Of a DNA stretch of 64,000 nt, positions 8,893 through 20,394 are shown piece after piece; the stretch's first letter is position 1, and every line of letters begins with the position of its first letter. A program made the translations under genes and the position numbers. Under the pieces are notes generated by a model that saw only the letters and a list, made by a program, of their open reading frames with translations, had not been told where the DNA came from and searched no databases. Location: the NCBI GenBank assembly GCA_036346225.1, contig JARFIW010001258.1, positions 1-64,000 on the forward strand. The letters are read 5' to 3'. The stretch comes from Platerodrilus igneus. Taxonomy: Eukaryota; Arthropoda; Insecta; Coleoptera; Lycidae.

Positions 8893-11689
8893 TCTAATAA
8901 CTATAAATCTTGATAGCGTGACTTTGTGTTAAAGTTGAGAGGTGCGAATCGATCGCTTTTCGCGTATCTCCTCCGAGGAGACGTTTGGTTCGGAAGAGGG
9001 TGAGTGTGGGTTCGGTTGGGGATTTTTGCGTACGTTGCGTAGGCCGCTTTTTATCCCGAAAAACCGATTATTAAGGGAGAAATAAGGGTTTTCCGGAAAA
9101 AGATTAATCTGCAGCGACGTCATCGCCTTACGTTTTAAAAAAGCTTGGATCCTCGAGAAATACCCGATCTCAAAAGCCGAACGAGCCGTGCAAAGAGGTG
9201 GGCAATAGATACAATTTCGGTAGTTCGAGAGAGAACACACAACGAGTTGGTTTCCAAAATTCGTACTAGGCCGCACTAAATTATCTAAATTATACCAAAC
9301 GACGCTCCCCGTGTCCTATAACCTGAATCATTAACAGTTTGCGAGCTGGCACTACAGTTTTTTATTAAAACAATTATTAAAAATTTTATAATTTATTCGA
9401 GAAACGTCAAAATCAGGTACCGATCATCACCGGGAAAGTACGAGCGTGTACCTTCAAAATCTATGGTAACACACTTCCTTTCAAATTTGTATAATTTTCC
9501 ATTACAATTCATCTAATATGATTTGGAAGTACCGTTAATTGATTTAAATTATATGAAAACATCGCTTTTTTTTATATACGTCGGCTATTTATTTCACAAA
9601 TAATTAATTTTTCATTTTGGCGTTTCTTCACGATGATATCCGAGCATTTTCAATAGACCGTGATTAGCACACAAATCGGTGTATTCCGTTTGTGGACGCA
9701 ACAAATGCAAGTATACTACACACCGATTACCAAAAAGGTGGCACCTCCATAGCGCGATGCTAGCATAGCTGGCTACCAATCGTAAGTTTAATTGTTCAAT
9801 TCCCAGTTCAATTTACTTTTTTTATTTTTTTCATCAACTTTATAAACAACCATCGGCATTTATTTTATTTATTAGTATGCATAAAAAGAATCATATCATT
9901 TTTCATACGCTTTACAACGGTCTACAATGTCTATAATTTATAAATTCTAAGTTAAATTTACTCTAAAACTGTAACCTTAGTTTCCTGGAATTGTCAAACT
10001 TATTGGAACAAATTAGCTTATGCATTACATACCGTACGAACATTTGATACTAAAATCACGAAGCGCATTCACCGACAGCAACAACATGTCGGTTGCCGTT
10101 AGTGCGAAGATGTATCATCCAATTACTTTTCAAAATTACAAACCGTCAGCATTTATTAAATTTTACAATATGTATTTTAAGAACCAAATTACATGCTAAA
10201 ACTACTTATAACACTATCCCAATTCTGGATTTCTCCAAATTGTTGTGACGTTTTGGCTTATGCATTGTGTAATATGGTATAAACATTTTCAACTACAACC
10301 ACGGAACGCATACAAGTGCGAGAGAGAAGGGCGATCGAGTTGGTTTTCAGAATTCTTATTACGCTTTTAAAAAATTCCTAATATATATGAATATACGCTA
10401 TCCGTATCCTGGAACCTGAATTGTTAACTATTTGCAAACTGGTACTATGGTATTTTCTTAAAACTTTTATTGAAATTTGTATAATTAATTCGGGTGACGT
10501 CATTACAACAGCTCAATCTTACACACATACACAGACTATTTTCCAATAATAGAATTCCATCATTTTCCTTATTTACCATAGAACATTTGCTATATACAGA
10601 AAGCTGATGTATTTTAATATCTAATTTATATTATACCCACTTTTAACGAATCAACATAGTCCATAACATTAACGTGGCTTTATCGTTATTTATTTAACCG
10701 AGTTATATCATAATTCTTCAGCAAATTCAACATCACCCATTACTGTTATTAATTTTAAAAAATTTTTCACGAAACATTGTAAAATATCTAAAACGTACGT
10801 GGACATTATCAGTTCGGCTGAAACCATATCTTGGGTCCGGTTTGCGCGATGTATTATATTTTTGTACAATGTAGAATTGATTACGATCCATTATTTACAA
10901 TTTGTCTTAACGAGCATATCAAACTAATTTTTTTAACCCTAAAACCTACATTCACTAACGTTTACGAACACTTCTAAAATTAATTGGAGAACTGTTAAAC
11001 ACATACTACGGTACAGAGGGCGCACTTTTCTATTACATCTATAACGATACAATTAGTTGCATTTACTATAGCCAGAGGTTGTGTTCTAAAAAAGGTTCTA
11101 TTAACGAACACATAATTAAAATAATGCTCCTATGTAAAACTGACTACATTAACAATTATTAAATATTGTTCAATTTTGATTGGCTCTATGTATTATAATA
11201 TTTTTAAACAATGTAAGTTCATTAACGGCCATTTGCTACTAATATACCAAACGTCAGCCTAGCCGGACTATCGAATTGAACAAATCGTATAGGTTACCCG
11301 CCAATAACACAATCTAACATACATGGCAGCTTCGGGTCGTACTGAATTAGAAAGGTTAATATATTTAGCGTTTTTATATCAACATTACTAATTGCACACT
11401 TACTGTAAACAGGAATATACTCTTCACATTGCTAAAGGGAAAATCTTCGTATCGTGTGTTTGTGTAATACTTTTAAACTTTGTTTCGTTTAGAAACATTG
11501 CTTGCGGAATTAGTTTTTTTACACTACATGGAGCATGACTGCCCTGATTCTACTAACATGACTTTATTACAATTTCTACACAATTAAATTTTGTGTCGCA
11601 TTTTTTTTAATTCTTCTGCTGCATTCGCGACTATTTTAAATTGTTTTAAATTGTTTTGAATTGCCTATATTGATTGGATTTGACTCTAC

Positions 11690-11850
11690 CCATTGGAATT
11701 GACTCAACCCATTGGAATTGATTCTACTGACTGCAATTGATTTTACTGAATGCAATTGATTCTACTGACTGCAAATGATTCTACAGACTCCAATTGATTC
11801 TACAGACTGCAATTGGATCTACTGACTGAAACTAACTCTACTGGCTAGAA
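11690..11850. repeat. ~18-bp degenerate repeat, unit 2
   Basis: This is the counterpart of 5500-5700: words near TTGATTCTACTGACTGCAA and TTGACTCTACCCATTGGAA, about eight copies with point changes. Confidence 0.75.
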
Positions 11851-11884
11851 TTGGCTGAACTGATTCTAATCTGGGATTGATTGA

Positions 11885-12222
11885 CGAACTGATTGCTGAC
11901 TTGACGTGGATTCAACTGACTAACTGACTGACTGGATCTCAACTGACTAACTGACTGAACTGACTAACTGACACTGGGATTGACTGCAACTGACTAACTG
12001 ACTAACTGACTAACTGACTGACAACTGACTAACTGACTAACTGACTAACTGACTAACTGACTAACTGACTAACTGACTAACTGACTAACTGACTGACTGA
12101 CTAACTGTCTAACTGTCTAACTGACTAACTGACTAACTGACTAACTGACTAACTGACTAACTGACTGCCTAACTGACTAACTAACTAACTGACTAAGTAA
12201 CTGATTAACTAACTGACTACTG
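11885..12222. repeat. CTAACTGA array, unit 2
   Basis: An eight-base CTAACTGA array is interrupted near its start by unique-looking words (GGGATTGACT, GGATCTCAAC). It is less than half the length of its unit-1 counterpart and has no CTGG expansion. It ends in the same CTAAGTAACTGATTAACTAA bridge as unit 1. Confidence 0.92.
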
Positions 12223-12616
12223 TTTTTCTCTGTTTTTTTCTCTTTCTCTCTGTTTTCTTTGTTTTTCTCTGTTTTTCTCTGGTTTTCTCTGTTTTCCTCG
12301 GTTTTCCTCTGTTTTTCTCTGTTTTCCTCTGTCTTTCACTGTCTTTCGCTGTTTTCTCTGCTTTCACTGTTTTTCACTGTTTTGCACTGCTTTTCACTGC
12401 TTTTCACTGTTTTCACTGCTTTTCACTGCTTTTCACTGCTTTTCACAGTTTTTCACTGTTTTTCACTGTTTTTCACTGTTTTCTCTGTTTTCTCTGTTTC
12501 CTCTGTTTTCTCTGTTTCCTCTGTTTTCTCTGTTTTCTCTGATTTCGCTGTTTTCACTGTTTTTTCTACATTCACTGTTTTCTATGCTTTCACTGTTTTT
12601 CCGCTGCTTTTCCTAT
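12223..12616. repeat. Pyrimidine-rich CTGTTTTTCT array, unit 2
   Basis: Same repeat type as 6596-6937, with a central block of CACTGCTTTT variants not prominent in unit 1. The long open frames across it are array artefacts. Confidence 0.92.
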
Positions 12617-13795
12617 TGTACAACACACAACAATGGTATAAAATACAAATAAAATAGAAGAAATCGTTAATTATTTTAAACAGTTAGGTAAATATTTTAG
12701 TATAGATACCGAATATTGCCATTTAAATTACTTATAGTTAAACGTCGCATCGTAGGTACTATTAAGGAAATCAATTGTTATTATTGTTAGTATTCAGCAA
12801 AATTGTATGAAAAAGTTAAAAATAGATTTTCTGTCCTTTCCTCCGTCTACCATACGCAACCTCGGTAGTTCAATGCCCAATTATATTAATTTGTTTTCTT
12901 TATTTTTTGTTGATTTTTTTAAACAGTAACAAGCGTCTAATATGCGTAAAATAGCCAAACACAATTTATAACCCCTATAAAATGGTCTACAATAAGTTAT
13001 GTATTCCTCATTTACATTAACAGTAATTGAAAACTTTAACATTTCGAGCGTTTTGGTTTTTAATTTCTTCTATATTTCATTTATTTTAAATACAGACGTA
13101 GGAAACGTCCTGCATTTCTTTGCTATTTGTTTATTTAAGGTCCACTTATGACACTTTTCTTTTAACAAACATCACAAGTTAAGAATAAAAACAAATGAAA
13201 AAATTCATACGTATTTTCAACTTAAGTATTCATAATCGCAAATACAAATACTTTTTTTTTTATATTGAAATTTTATTAACGTCCAAAGGAAAATAAACTC
13301 CAACAAAATTTACAAACGTTATACAACTGTCTACAATAAGTTAATTATTCCTTATTTACATTAACAGCAATTGTCAACTTTGTCTTGCGAGCACACCTAA
13401 TACGTAATAATGCGGCAGCATGATGTACAGAGAAGGTAGAACCAAGCGGGTGCCTACATTAACTCACAGTCCTAAAAAACACCAAATATGTGCTGAAACA
13501 CAAAGCTTCCGAGCGTAAAACCTAAATTCAATTCCGCTTACGTATACGTATTACACTCATTTTTGGATTTAAATTGAGAAATGTTAAACGCATATTGCGG
13601 CATAGAAAAACTCTTCTTGCCTAAATCACTAATGGCAAAATTGATTGCATAGACTTCAGGTGAAAGTTCTCTTTAACATAAGTTGCTATTTGCAAACACG
13701 TTATTACACATGTGGTTCATATGTAAAATTGGCAACAATCAATAAATATTGCTTAATTTTGACTGGTTTGCATGTATGCATTTTTATTTGACCCG
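12617..13795. repeat. Unit-2-specific segment, diverged copy of the element body
   Basis: This 1.2 kb has no counterpart at the same place in unit 1. Parts resemble the element's own body. Around 13330-13770, words such as ATTTACATTAAC, a GCGAGCA, GGCAGCATGATGTA, a GAGAAATGTTAAACGCATA stretch, TCATATGTAAAATTGGCAAC and AATAAATATTG..TTCAATTTTGA-like text follow the order seen at about 4600-4990. Around 12860-13000 resembles 3460-3600. It looks like an old third copy of the internal module. Poly-T tracts near 13250 are the only simple sequence. Confidence 0.55.
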
Positions 13796-15465
13796 ATCGA
13801 CTCCCCGAAGTGATTTCGACAAAGACTACTAAGGCGAAGTGATCTTGACCCCGATCAACTCCTCGAAGTGACTTCGACAGTCTACTAGGGCAAGGTAATC
13901 TTGATCCTATCGACTCCCGCAGTAATTTCGACAGTCTACTACTGCAAAGTGGTCTTAATTTGATCGACTTCCCGAAGTGGTTTCGACAGTATACTATGGC
14001 AAAGCGATCTTGATCCGATCGACTCCCACTAAGTGATTTTGACAAAGTCTTCTATGACGAAGTGATCTTGATCCAATCGACTCCCCCCCAAAGTGCTTGC
14101 GGCAAGATCACTAGGGCGAAGTGATCTTGATCCGATTGATTCTGCGAAATTATTTCGACAAGGTTACTAGGGCGAGGTGTTCTTGATCCGATCGACTCCC
14201 CGAAGTGATTTTAACAAATCCACTAGGACGAAGTGATCTTGATCCGATCGACTCCGGGGGGGATTTCGACAAAGTCTACTAGGGCAAAGTTGTCTTTATC
14301 CGATCGACTCCTCCAACTGATTTCGACAAAGTTTGCTAGGGCGCAGCGATTCTGATCCGATCGTCTCCCCGAAGTGATTTTGCCAAAGATTACTATGGCG
14401 AATTGGTCTTGATCCGATCAACTCCCCACAAGTGATTTCGATAAGGTCACTAGGGCGAAGTGGTTTTGATCCGATCGGCTCTACGAAGTGGTTTTGACTA
14501 AGGCTACTAGGGTAAAGTGGTCTTGATCCAATCGGCTCTCCGAAGTGATTTCGACAAGGTCACTATGACGAAGTAGTCTTGATCCGATCAACCCTCGGAA
14601 ATGATTTCGACAAATTCCACTAGGGCGAAGTGGTCTTGATCCGATCGACTCCCCGAAGTGATTTCGACAAAGACTACTAAGGCAAAGTGATCTTGATCCG
14701 ATCGGCTCGCCGCAGTGATTTCGACAAAGACTGCTAAGGCGAAGTGATCTTGATCCGATTGACTCTCCTAAGTGATTTCGACAAAGACTACTAGGGCGAA
14801 GTGGTCTTGATCCGATCGACTCCCTGAAGTGATTTCGACAAAGACTACTAGAACGGAGTGGTCTCGATCCGATCGGCTCCACAAAGTGATTTCAACAAAG
14901 TTTACTAGAACGAAGTGATCTTAATTCGATCGGCTCCACGGGGTGATTTCGACAAAGTCTACTAGGGCAAAGTGGTCTTGGTCCGGTCGACTCCCCAAAG
15001 TGATTTCGATAGAGTCTACTAGGGCGAAGCGCTCTTGATCCGGTCAATTCCCTGAAGTGATTTCGACAAAGTCTACTAAAGCGAAGTGATCTTGATCTGA
15101 TCTACTCATAAAGTGATTCCAACAAGTCTACTACAGCGAAATGATCTGGTCCGATCGACTCCCCAAAGTGATTTTGACAAAGTATACTAGAGCAAAGTGG
15201 TCTTGATCCGATTGTTCCACGAAGTGATTTCGACAAAGTCTGCTAGGACATCTTTATCCTATCGTCTCCCTGAAGTGATTTCAACAAAGTCTGCTAGGGC
15301 AAAGTGATCTTGATCCGATCAACTCCATGAGGTGATTTCGACAAAGTCTACTGAGCAAAATGATCTTGATTCGATCGACTCCCGGTGTGATTCAGGCAAA
15401 GTCTACTTGAGCGAGGTGATCTTGATCCGGTTAACTCCCAGAAGTGATTTCGGCAAAGTCTACTA
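13796..15465. repeat. 57-bp minisatellite, unit 2 (about 29 copies)
   Basis: Same unit as 7588-8330, containing CTTGATCCGATCGACTCCC and GTGATTTCGACAAAGTCTAC. It covers about 1.67 kb. Several indels shift the register (for example near 15240 and 15350). On the minus strand a 133-codon frame repeats the 19-residue period exactly because 57 is divisible by three. I regard it as non-coding. Confidence 0.93.
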
Positions 15466-15777
15466 GGGTGGGGTGTAGAGAGGGCGGGACGTAGAGAGGG
15501 CGGGGCGTACAGAGAGCGGGCGTACAGAGAGCGGGCGTACATAATAGAGTGGGGCGTAGATAGAGTGGGGCGTAGATAGAGTGGGGCGTAGATAGGGCGG
15601 TGTGTAGAGGGGGCGGAGCGTAGAGAGGGTGGAGCGTAGAGAGGACGGGGCATAGAGAGGGCGGGGTGTAGAGATGGCGGGGCGTAAAGGGGGCGGGGCG
15701 TAGAGAGGGCGATGCGCAAATATGGTGGGGCGTAATGATGGTGGGGTGTAAAGAGAGTGGGCCACAAAGCGAGTGCA
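15466..15777. repeat. GC-rich 16-bp array GGGCGGGGCGTAGAGA, unit 2
   Basis: About nineteen units of GGGCGGGGCGTAGAGA and near variants. The CAAAGA of the unit-1 array is replaced by TAGAGA in nearly every copy, so each unit's array has been homogenised separately. Runs of three to four G recur on the top strand. Confidence 0.93.
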
Positions 15778-15787
15778 GGCGTTCAAA

Positions 15788-15819
15788 GTAGTCCCGTAGG
15801 GACTACAAACCGCTTCTAG
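15788..15819 (+). other. Helitron-like 3' terminus of unit 2
   Basis: The hairpin GTAGTCCCGTAGGGACTAC (15788-15806), the 13-base spacer and CTAG (15816-15819) match unit 1 base for base. The preceding array has drifted between the units, so the identity of the end suggests it is under constraint or was copied recently. The next base, 15820, is T, as expected for a Helitron target. Confidence 0.7.
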
Positions 15820-15939
15820 TCAAAATATAAACTTTGAAACTTATCTCACTATGTTCAGGTTGAGCGTTATAGTTTTTGCATTGATGAATAGTTTCTTATT
15901 TTTATTTCTAATTTCCTACTATATGCAACTATTTATACT

Positions 15940-17430
15940 AGATCTATTTAATGCACACGCATAACTCTCTGCTTATGGTGTCCTTCCTCCTAAATAATTC
16001 AATATCCACTTCTTTCACATACTCCAAGAATTTAAAATCAGTCTTGGCCCAATTTCAACCTTTATTACTGGAAAGCTTTTATTATCTTTTCAAACAACTT
16101 CTATATTTTCTCATACTAATACAAATTCTCATCATACATCTTTTATAATCTCAAAATTATATCTACATGCTCTAAATTCATAAAATGTGGCTGAATATTA
16201 TCACAAAATATAAAAATCTCAAAGACTATTGAATATAAACTTTTTTAGATGGTACCAAACTACACTGCATAACTTCAACTACTGCTACAGTGCTTATAGA
16301 CAAACCAAAAGAAACATCTTTAAACTGGCAAATACACCCATCTACCAAAAATCCGGTATATCTCCTCGATAAAAATGAATTCTCAAACTCTATTTTTGGA
16401 AAATCTTTCTTATTACCCTATCTCGCCAGAATAATATCTCTTGACGTCGGACCATTATATTGTTTATTATTAAGCTGGTCTATTTTTCTAACATTCAAAC
16501 ATAATTCCAGATTACCTTTACTTTTGTCTACAACAACTAAATGATTCACAAAATACGTATTTAATTTTCAATGATACCCTCATTTAAATTTTTCTCTCAC
16601 TCATTCATATTTTTCTCAATTTTATCTGCTTTTGAAATCGGATAAACTTTTGCTTTAAAAGTTTCCTCCTAGTATTCTAACTTGTAAGAATTCTACACTT
16701 TCTATCCACTAATTCGAAATATTTATTTAATATTGACGCTACTTTATCTTTTATTTTCCATGAACCTTCAACAATTGTCTTCACTTCTACCTAATTTACT
16801 ACCATTAACAGATTCAAATTAATGCGGTCATCTTCAAAGTCCCGGGTTCGAATCCCGACACCATCCGCTTGAAAACTGTTAAGCGAGCATTTTCACAAAA
16901 ATACACTCTTGTTCGGATGAGAGGTAAAATGGAGGTCCCGTGTGTGTGTGTGTGTGTGTGTGTTGTCACGCTTGAAACAGCAAGGGTTCTGCAAAATTCC
17001 ACATTTTCCAGGTAAAAAGAAACTCGCTTCCTGGCCAATGTAGTACCTTCTGGTTGAGCATTGGAAAAATCACATGTGGGGTCATCCTCAACTTCAATAT
17101 TTATTTCATCATCCTATTTAACATACTTCTTCTCACACATAACCATCTTATTCCCTGCGTCTATTCGAAACTTCAAACACATCTATGAAATCCATTCCAA
17201 AAGTAGCATCCATCCTTATACCAGTACAATCATAAATTCATGTTCAAACTTCATATTCCCTAACTCACATTTCAAAATCACAATACTATCTATACTTGCG
17301 AATTTCCTGTTGTTCAGTGCTAAGTTACATTTCTATACGGGTATAAATTTCTTATTTGTTGAATATTATCTTTAGTAAAATGTTCAGAAACCAGCGATAC
17401 TTCAGCTCCTGTATCTGTAAGTACAGTGTG
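15940..17430 (-). pseudogene. Gypsy-type protease-RT relic, minus strand
   Basis: Read on the minus strand, the aspartic protease signature DTGAEVSL (17404-17427) is followed about 200 bases on by GMDF (the family's closing LGMDF-like motif), then a linker. The first part of a Ty3/gypsy reverse transcriptase lies around 16550-16260: a GNLELCLNVRKI motif, then SRRYTGFLVDG, then FKDVSFGLSIS. Compared with the family, residues are missing between the SFL and RRYTGF motifs. Stops and frameshifts occur throughout. The YxDD part of RT is not recognisable. A SINE has split the coding region at 16838-17079. No LTRs were found. Confidence 0.75.
16838..17079 (+). mobile_element. 5'-truncated tRNA-derived SINE
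   Basis: It starts inside the tRNA-like head at box B (GGTTCGAATCC) and ends CACATGTG. It shares GCGAGCATTTT, CACAAAAATACACTC, GTTCGGATGAGAGG, CAGCAAGGGTTC and CTCGCTTCCTGGCCAATG with the full copy at 24399-24686. The 12-base flanks GGTCATCTTCAA (16826-16837) and GGTCATCCTCAA (17080-17091) are a target-site duplication with one mismatch. An internal GTGTG has grown into a (GT)n tract. It sits inside the gypsy relic and is therefore younger than it. Confidence 0.85.
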
Positions 17431-18004
17431 TCCCAAATTGGATGTATTAAATGGGTAACTTAGTGGTTATTAAAGATACAATCAAACTGTGTGCGCAGTC
17501 ATGAGCCAACTTTTTGGGATCAATTCAATGGTGAAATCACAAATAAGCGATCTTCTTTTGTTTTCGAGTTATAACCAAAAATTGATATTTTTAACAATTC
17601 TATTAATTCGTATTACTCGTTTGTTTGCAAAAACATTCAAAAATACTGTAGAAGTCTTTTATACAGTTTTTTACGTAGAATACAGTGACGTACGCAAATA
17701 TTTAATATTTATAACACTTTTGAGGTTATAATATAAATTTGCATTTTTTTTAAATGGAAACCACAATTGGTTGCCGCTTTATTTAAAAGCTCTTTTTGAC
17801 AGCTTTTCAAAAATATATGGTTTAATATAATTATCTTTTGAAATGGCCGATTTATTCCATGTTTCTGGTATAATAAAATAATTTATTATATTGGTAATAA
17901 ATATTTGGCCGTAAAACAAAGGGTAAACACAAAACAAGAGTTTATTATTGTACCACATCACATTTCTAAACAACAAAGGTTGAAAGTTAGAAGAATGCAA
18001 TATC

Positions 18005-18008
<4 letters not shown>
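17431..18008. other. AT-rich intergenic sequence, no gene seen
   Basis: No coding family is recognised. A segment beginning ACAGTGTGTCCCAAATTGG near 17421 could be a transposon edge, but no matching partner end was found. Confidence 0.5.

Positions 18009-18065
<57 letters not shown>
18009..18065. repeat. (AT)n tract at the 5' edge of Penelope-like element 1
   Basis: A pure AT dinucleotide run. Recognisable Penelope-type coding begins right after it. Confidence 0.97.
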
Positions 18066-18069
<4 letters not shown>

Positions 18070-19378
18070 GTAGATTCCTTCCAATTCGTAAACCAATACC
18101 GTAACTTTCAACTACCTCAAGATCACATTCTCGTTTCTCTCGACGTTAACTCTTTATTTACAAACATACCAGTCAACTTAGTCATTCAAATTATTACAGA
18201 AAAATGGGATTCCATAGAACCACATTGCCATATATCATTACAATTATTTATCACTTCAATAAACCTTATCTTCAACAACACATATTTTAGTTTTAATTCA
18301 AAATTTTACTTACAGATTTTTGGTACTCCTATGGGTTCACCATTATCCCTATTATTGCACAAATAGTAATGGACAAACTTGTAGAAAGTGTTTTACCTAA
18401 CTTACCTTTCAAAATGGTATTTCTAGTCAAATACGTTGATGACATTCTCTGCTCACTTCCTGAACATTTTTTACTAACCACCATTCAACATTTTAACAAT
18501 TTTAACGAACATTTGAAATTCACTTACGAACTAGAATCTCACCAATCAATACCATTTCTTGATACACTAGTTATCCGCAATAATGACAACAAGATCAATT
18601 TTGATATTTACAAAAAATCTACAAATTCAGAAAGATATTTAAATTACCATTCTAATCATAGCATGAAACAAAAAATTAACACCATATTAGGACTGAAACA
18701 TCGTATGGTCTCTATCTGTGAATCCAAATTTAAAGAAAAAAATCTAAAAGAACTAATATCAATCTTAATCAACAACGGTTACCCTAAACCACTTTTATCA
18801 AAACTACTACATACTAACACAATCATATTTCCACCTCAAAATAAACATACTGATATCATTTACAAAAACTTTTATATATTACTAATCTTTCACCACTAAT
18901 AAAAAATTACTAAAACAACCTTTTGTAACTATAATAAATTCAAATACTAAGTCCATTGGAAACTTTTTACTAAACTAAAAGAAAAACAAATAAAGCTTTA
19001 TGTAGCAATTTAGTGTATAAAATTCAATGTGAATGCAAAGCTTCCTACGTAGGCCAAACCAAACAGTGGCTCCGAAATCGCATGACACAACACAAAAGTG
19101 ATGCAAAATTAGGAAAAACTTCTTGTGCTCTTTCTATACATTTATACAATACAAAACACAAAGTCAATTATGATAATGTAAAAATTTTAGATATAGAAAG
19201 CAATTACAAAAAAAGACTTTTCTTAGAATCATTTCATATAAACCAAGAACAAAATTCCATCAATCATAAAGAAGACATCAATAATTTACATACAGTTTAC
19301 TCATACCTATACACTTTTAATCCAAAAAAATATACTAACTATAATGATATTGCTTACACACAGAATTCTATTTAATTT
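18066..19378 (+). pseudogene. Penelope RT and GIY-YIG endonuclease, broken
   Basis: The RT motifs come in order: SLDVNSLFTNIP (about 18139), GTPMGSPLS (about 18322) and KYVDDI (about 18427), the YVDD active site. A single-base deletion near 18347, in the SPLS-P-IIAQ region, shifts the frame. Coding continues in another frame from about 18350 to 18860 and is shifted again before the endonuclease. The endonuclease part has VYKIQCEC, a two-Cys motif typical of this family, then YVGQT, RNRMTQHKSD and the catalytic-region E in LFLESFHI. The stop is at about 19373. At least two frameshifts rule out a working protein. Confidence 0.85.
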
Positions 19379-19761
19379 AAGTCAAAAGTCAACCTGTTTA
19401 CTACACCTGTAAAAATATATGATTTTAAAATCTAACTATTTTTATGCAACCCACCATACAAAAAAAAAAAATTTTTTTTTACAAATAAACCACATACTAC
19501 TATTTAAATAAAAAATATAAGCAAATAGTGTCATAATTTGTTGATTGATGTCATCCTTGATTCTACATTTTTGTCAAATAAGTGAACTGACATTTCATTC
19601 AAAATTTAAAATTAATTTTAATTCTTAATCAGTAATATGACAAGCTTCCTTCTGTTACTTTTATTATGGGTGAATACATAAAATAATTTTATCAAGTAAT
19701 AAGTAAGTTAAACATATATTACCTGTTATATGAATTACCTATTTATATACTTTTTCATGTA

Positions 19762-19800
19762 GATCGATGATTAAGGTGTAAATTATCACCGAAACGTACG
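19762..19800 (+). other. Hammerhead-like remnant in Penelope-like element 1
   Basis: Penelope-like elements often carry hammerhead ribozyme motifs in their terminal regions. Here ATGATTAAGGTG, an eight-base loop, CACC and GAAAC form the expected order: core, stem II (GGTG/CACC), then GAAA. The first core box reads CGATGA instead of CTGATGA, lacking one base, so cleavage activity is doubtful. Element 2 has the same arrangement. Confidence 0.35.
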
Positions 19801-19882
19801 ATTTAATACAAATGATACACACTTAATGTTTTGTGTTTAATTTTATGAGCGACTTTATCCCAAGAACCAAAAACAAAATCTT

Positions 19883-19885
<3 letters not shown>

Positions 19886-19940
<55 letters not shown>
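19886..19940. repeat. (AT)n tract between two Penelope-like elements
   Basis: A pure AT run sits exactly between the 3' ends of two converging Penelope-like elements. Confidence 0.97.
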
Positions 19941-20026
19941 TAGTTGGAAAAGAGTATAATTTCAGTTATCAGGATATTGTAGGTCAAAGAATAAATAATT
20001 AATATAGTAAAATTGTTATATTACTT

Positions 20027-20062
20027 GACGTTTCGGCAACCATTTTGTGTCTTAATCATAAG
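20027..20062 (-). other. Hammerhead-like remnant in Penelope-like element 2
   Basis: On the minus strand CTTATGA (one base off the hammerhead CTGATGA box, 20062-20056) is followed by TTAAG, a weak stem and then CCGAAACGTC (GAAA at 20034-20031). The order matches the motif in element 1, where ATGATTAAG and CCGAAACGT are shared word for word. Activity is uncertain because the invariant G of the first box is missing. Confidence 0.35.
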
Positions 20063-20394
20063 TCTAAAAATGTTTTGTTAGTCAATCAATTAAAAAACAA
20101 CAGTTAAAACTCACTCATAGGTGAAATGAATTAAATATCTTCTGAATTGCATTGTACAGTATATAAAGATTGTTTAAATAACTTACATGTTGTTAAATCT
20201 AGATCGATGACCAGAAAGAATGCGGATATTGATTATGCAGGTAATGTATTGTTAATGGTACATGCGCACCTGAACGTAACTAAAGTTTGTAAACAAGTGC
20301 GTTCCAACAAATGCAACGAGTACACTATACATATGAGAGTATATAAATTACTATTTAAGTGTAACACATCAATACCATGTTAACACAATCACTT

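Larger units (their letters stand above)
8893..15819 (+). mobile_element. Helitron-like non-autonomous element, unit 2 (6.9 kb)
   Basis: It starts with the same TCTAATAACTATAAATC as unit 1 and ends with the same hairpin and CTAG (15788-15819), followed by T and unrelated sequence. The body, 8893-11690, matches unit 1 closely, with small indels and one ~100-base deletion near 10922. After the pyrimidine array the units differ: unit 2 has a 1.2-kb segment (12617-13795) that unit 1 lacks and a far longer 57-bp array. No transposition protein is visible. The exact abutment with unit 1 fits a rolling-circle concatemer, though unequal exchange in a satellite could also keep such a junction. Confidence 0.6.
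18066..19885 (+). mobile_element. Penelope-like element 1, 5'-truncated
   Basis: The element starts abruptly after an (AT)n tract, within reverse transcriptase, and runs through a GIY-YIG-type endonuclease to a 3' untranslated region of about 500 bases. That region ends near CCGAAACGTACG and TAATGTTTTGTGTTTAATTT, next to a second (AT)n tract. The RT followed by a GIY-YIG endonuclease is the defining arrangement of EN+ Penelope-like retroelements. The upstream part of the RT is missing. It faces a second, minus-strand Penelope-like element across the (AT)n tract at 19886-19940. Confidence 0.85.

Noticed and set aside
14481..14882. 133-codon minus-strand frame with a repeating 19-residue pattern
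   Set aside because: It follows exactly from a 57-bp minisatellite whose unit is a multiple of three; several frames on both strands are open in the same way and indels elsewhere in the array break it.
1..15777. Possible CRISPR arrays (regular repeats)
   Set aside because: Repeats are directly abutting with no unique spacers, and the DNA is clearly eukaryotic.
17905..18366. Plus-strand frame with a long Tyr-Ile run as the start of the Penelope protein
   Set aside because: The run is the (AT)n tract read as codons; real similarity begins only after it, so the upstream Met is not the protein start.
20147..20383. 78-codon plus-strand frame
   Set aside because: Lies opposite the 3' untranslated part of the minus-strand Penelope-like element and has no motif.
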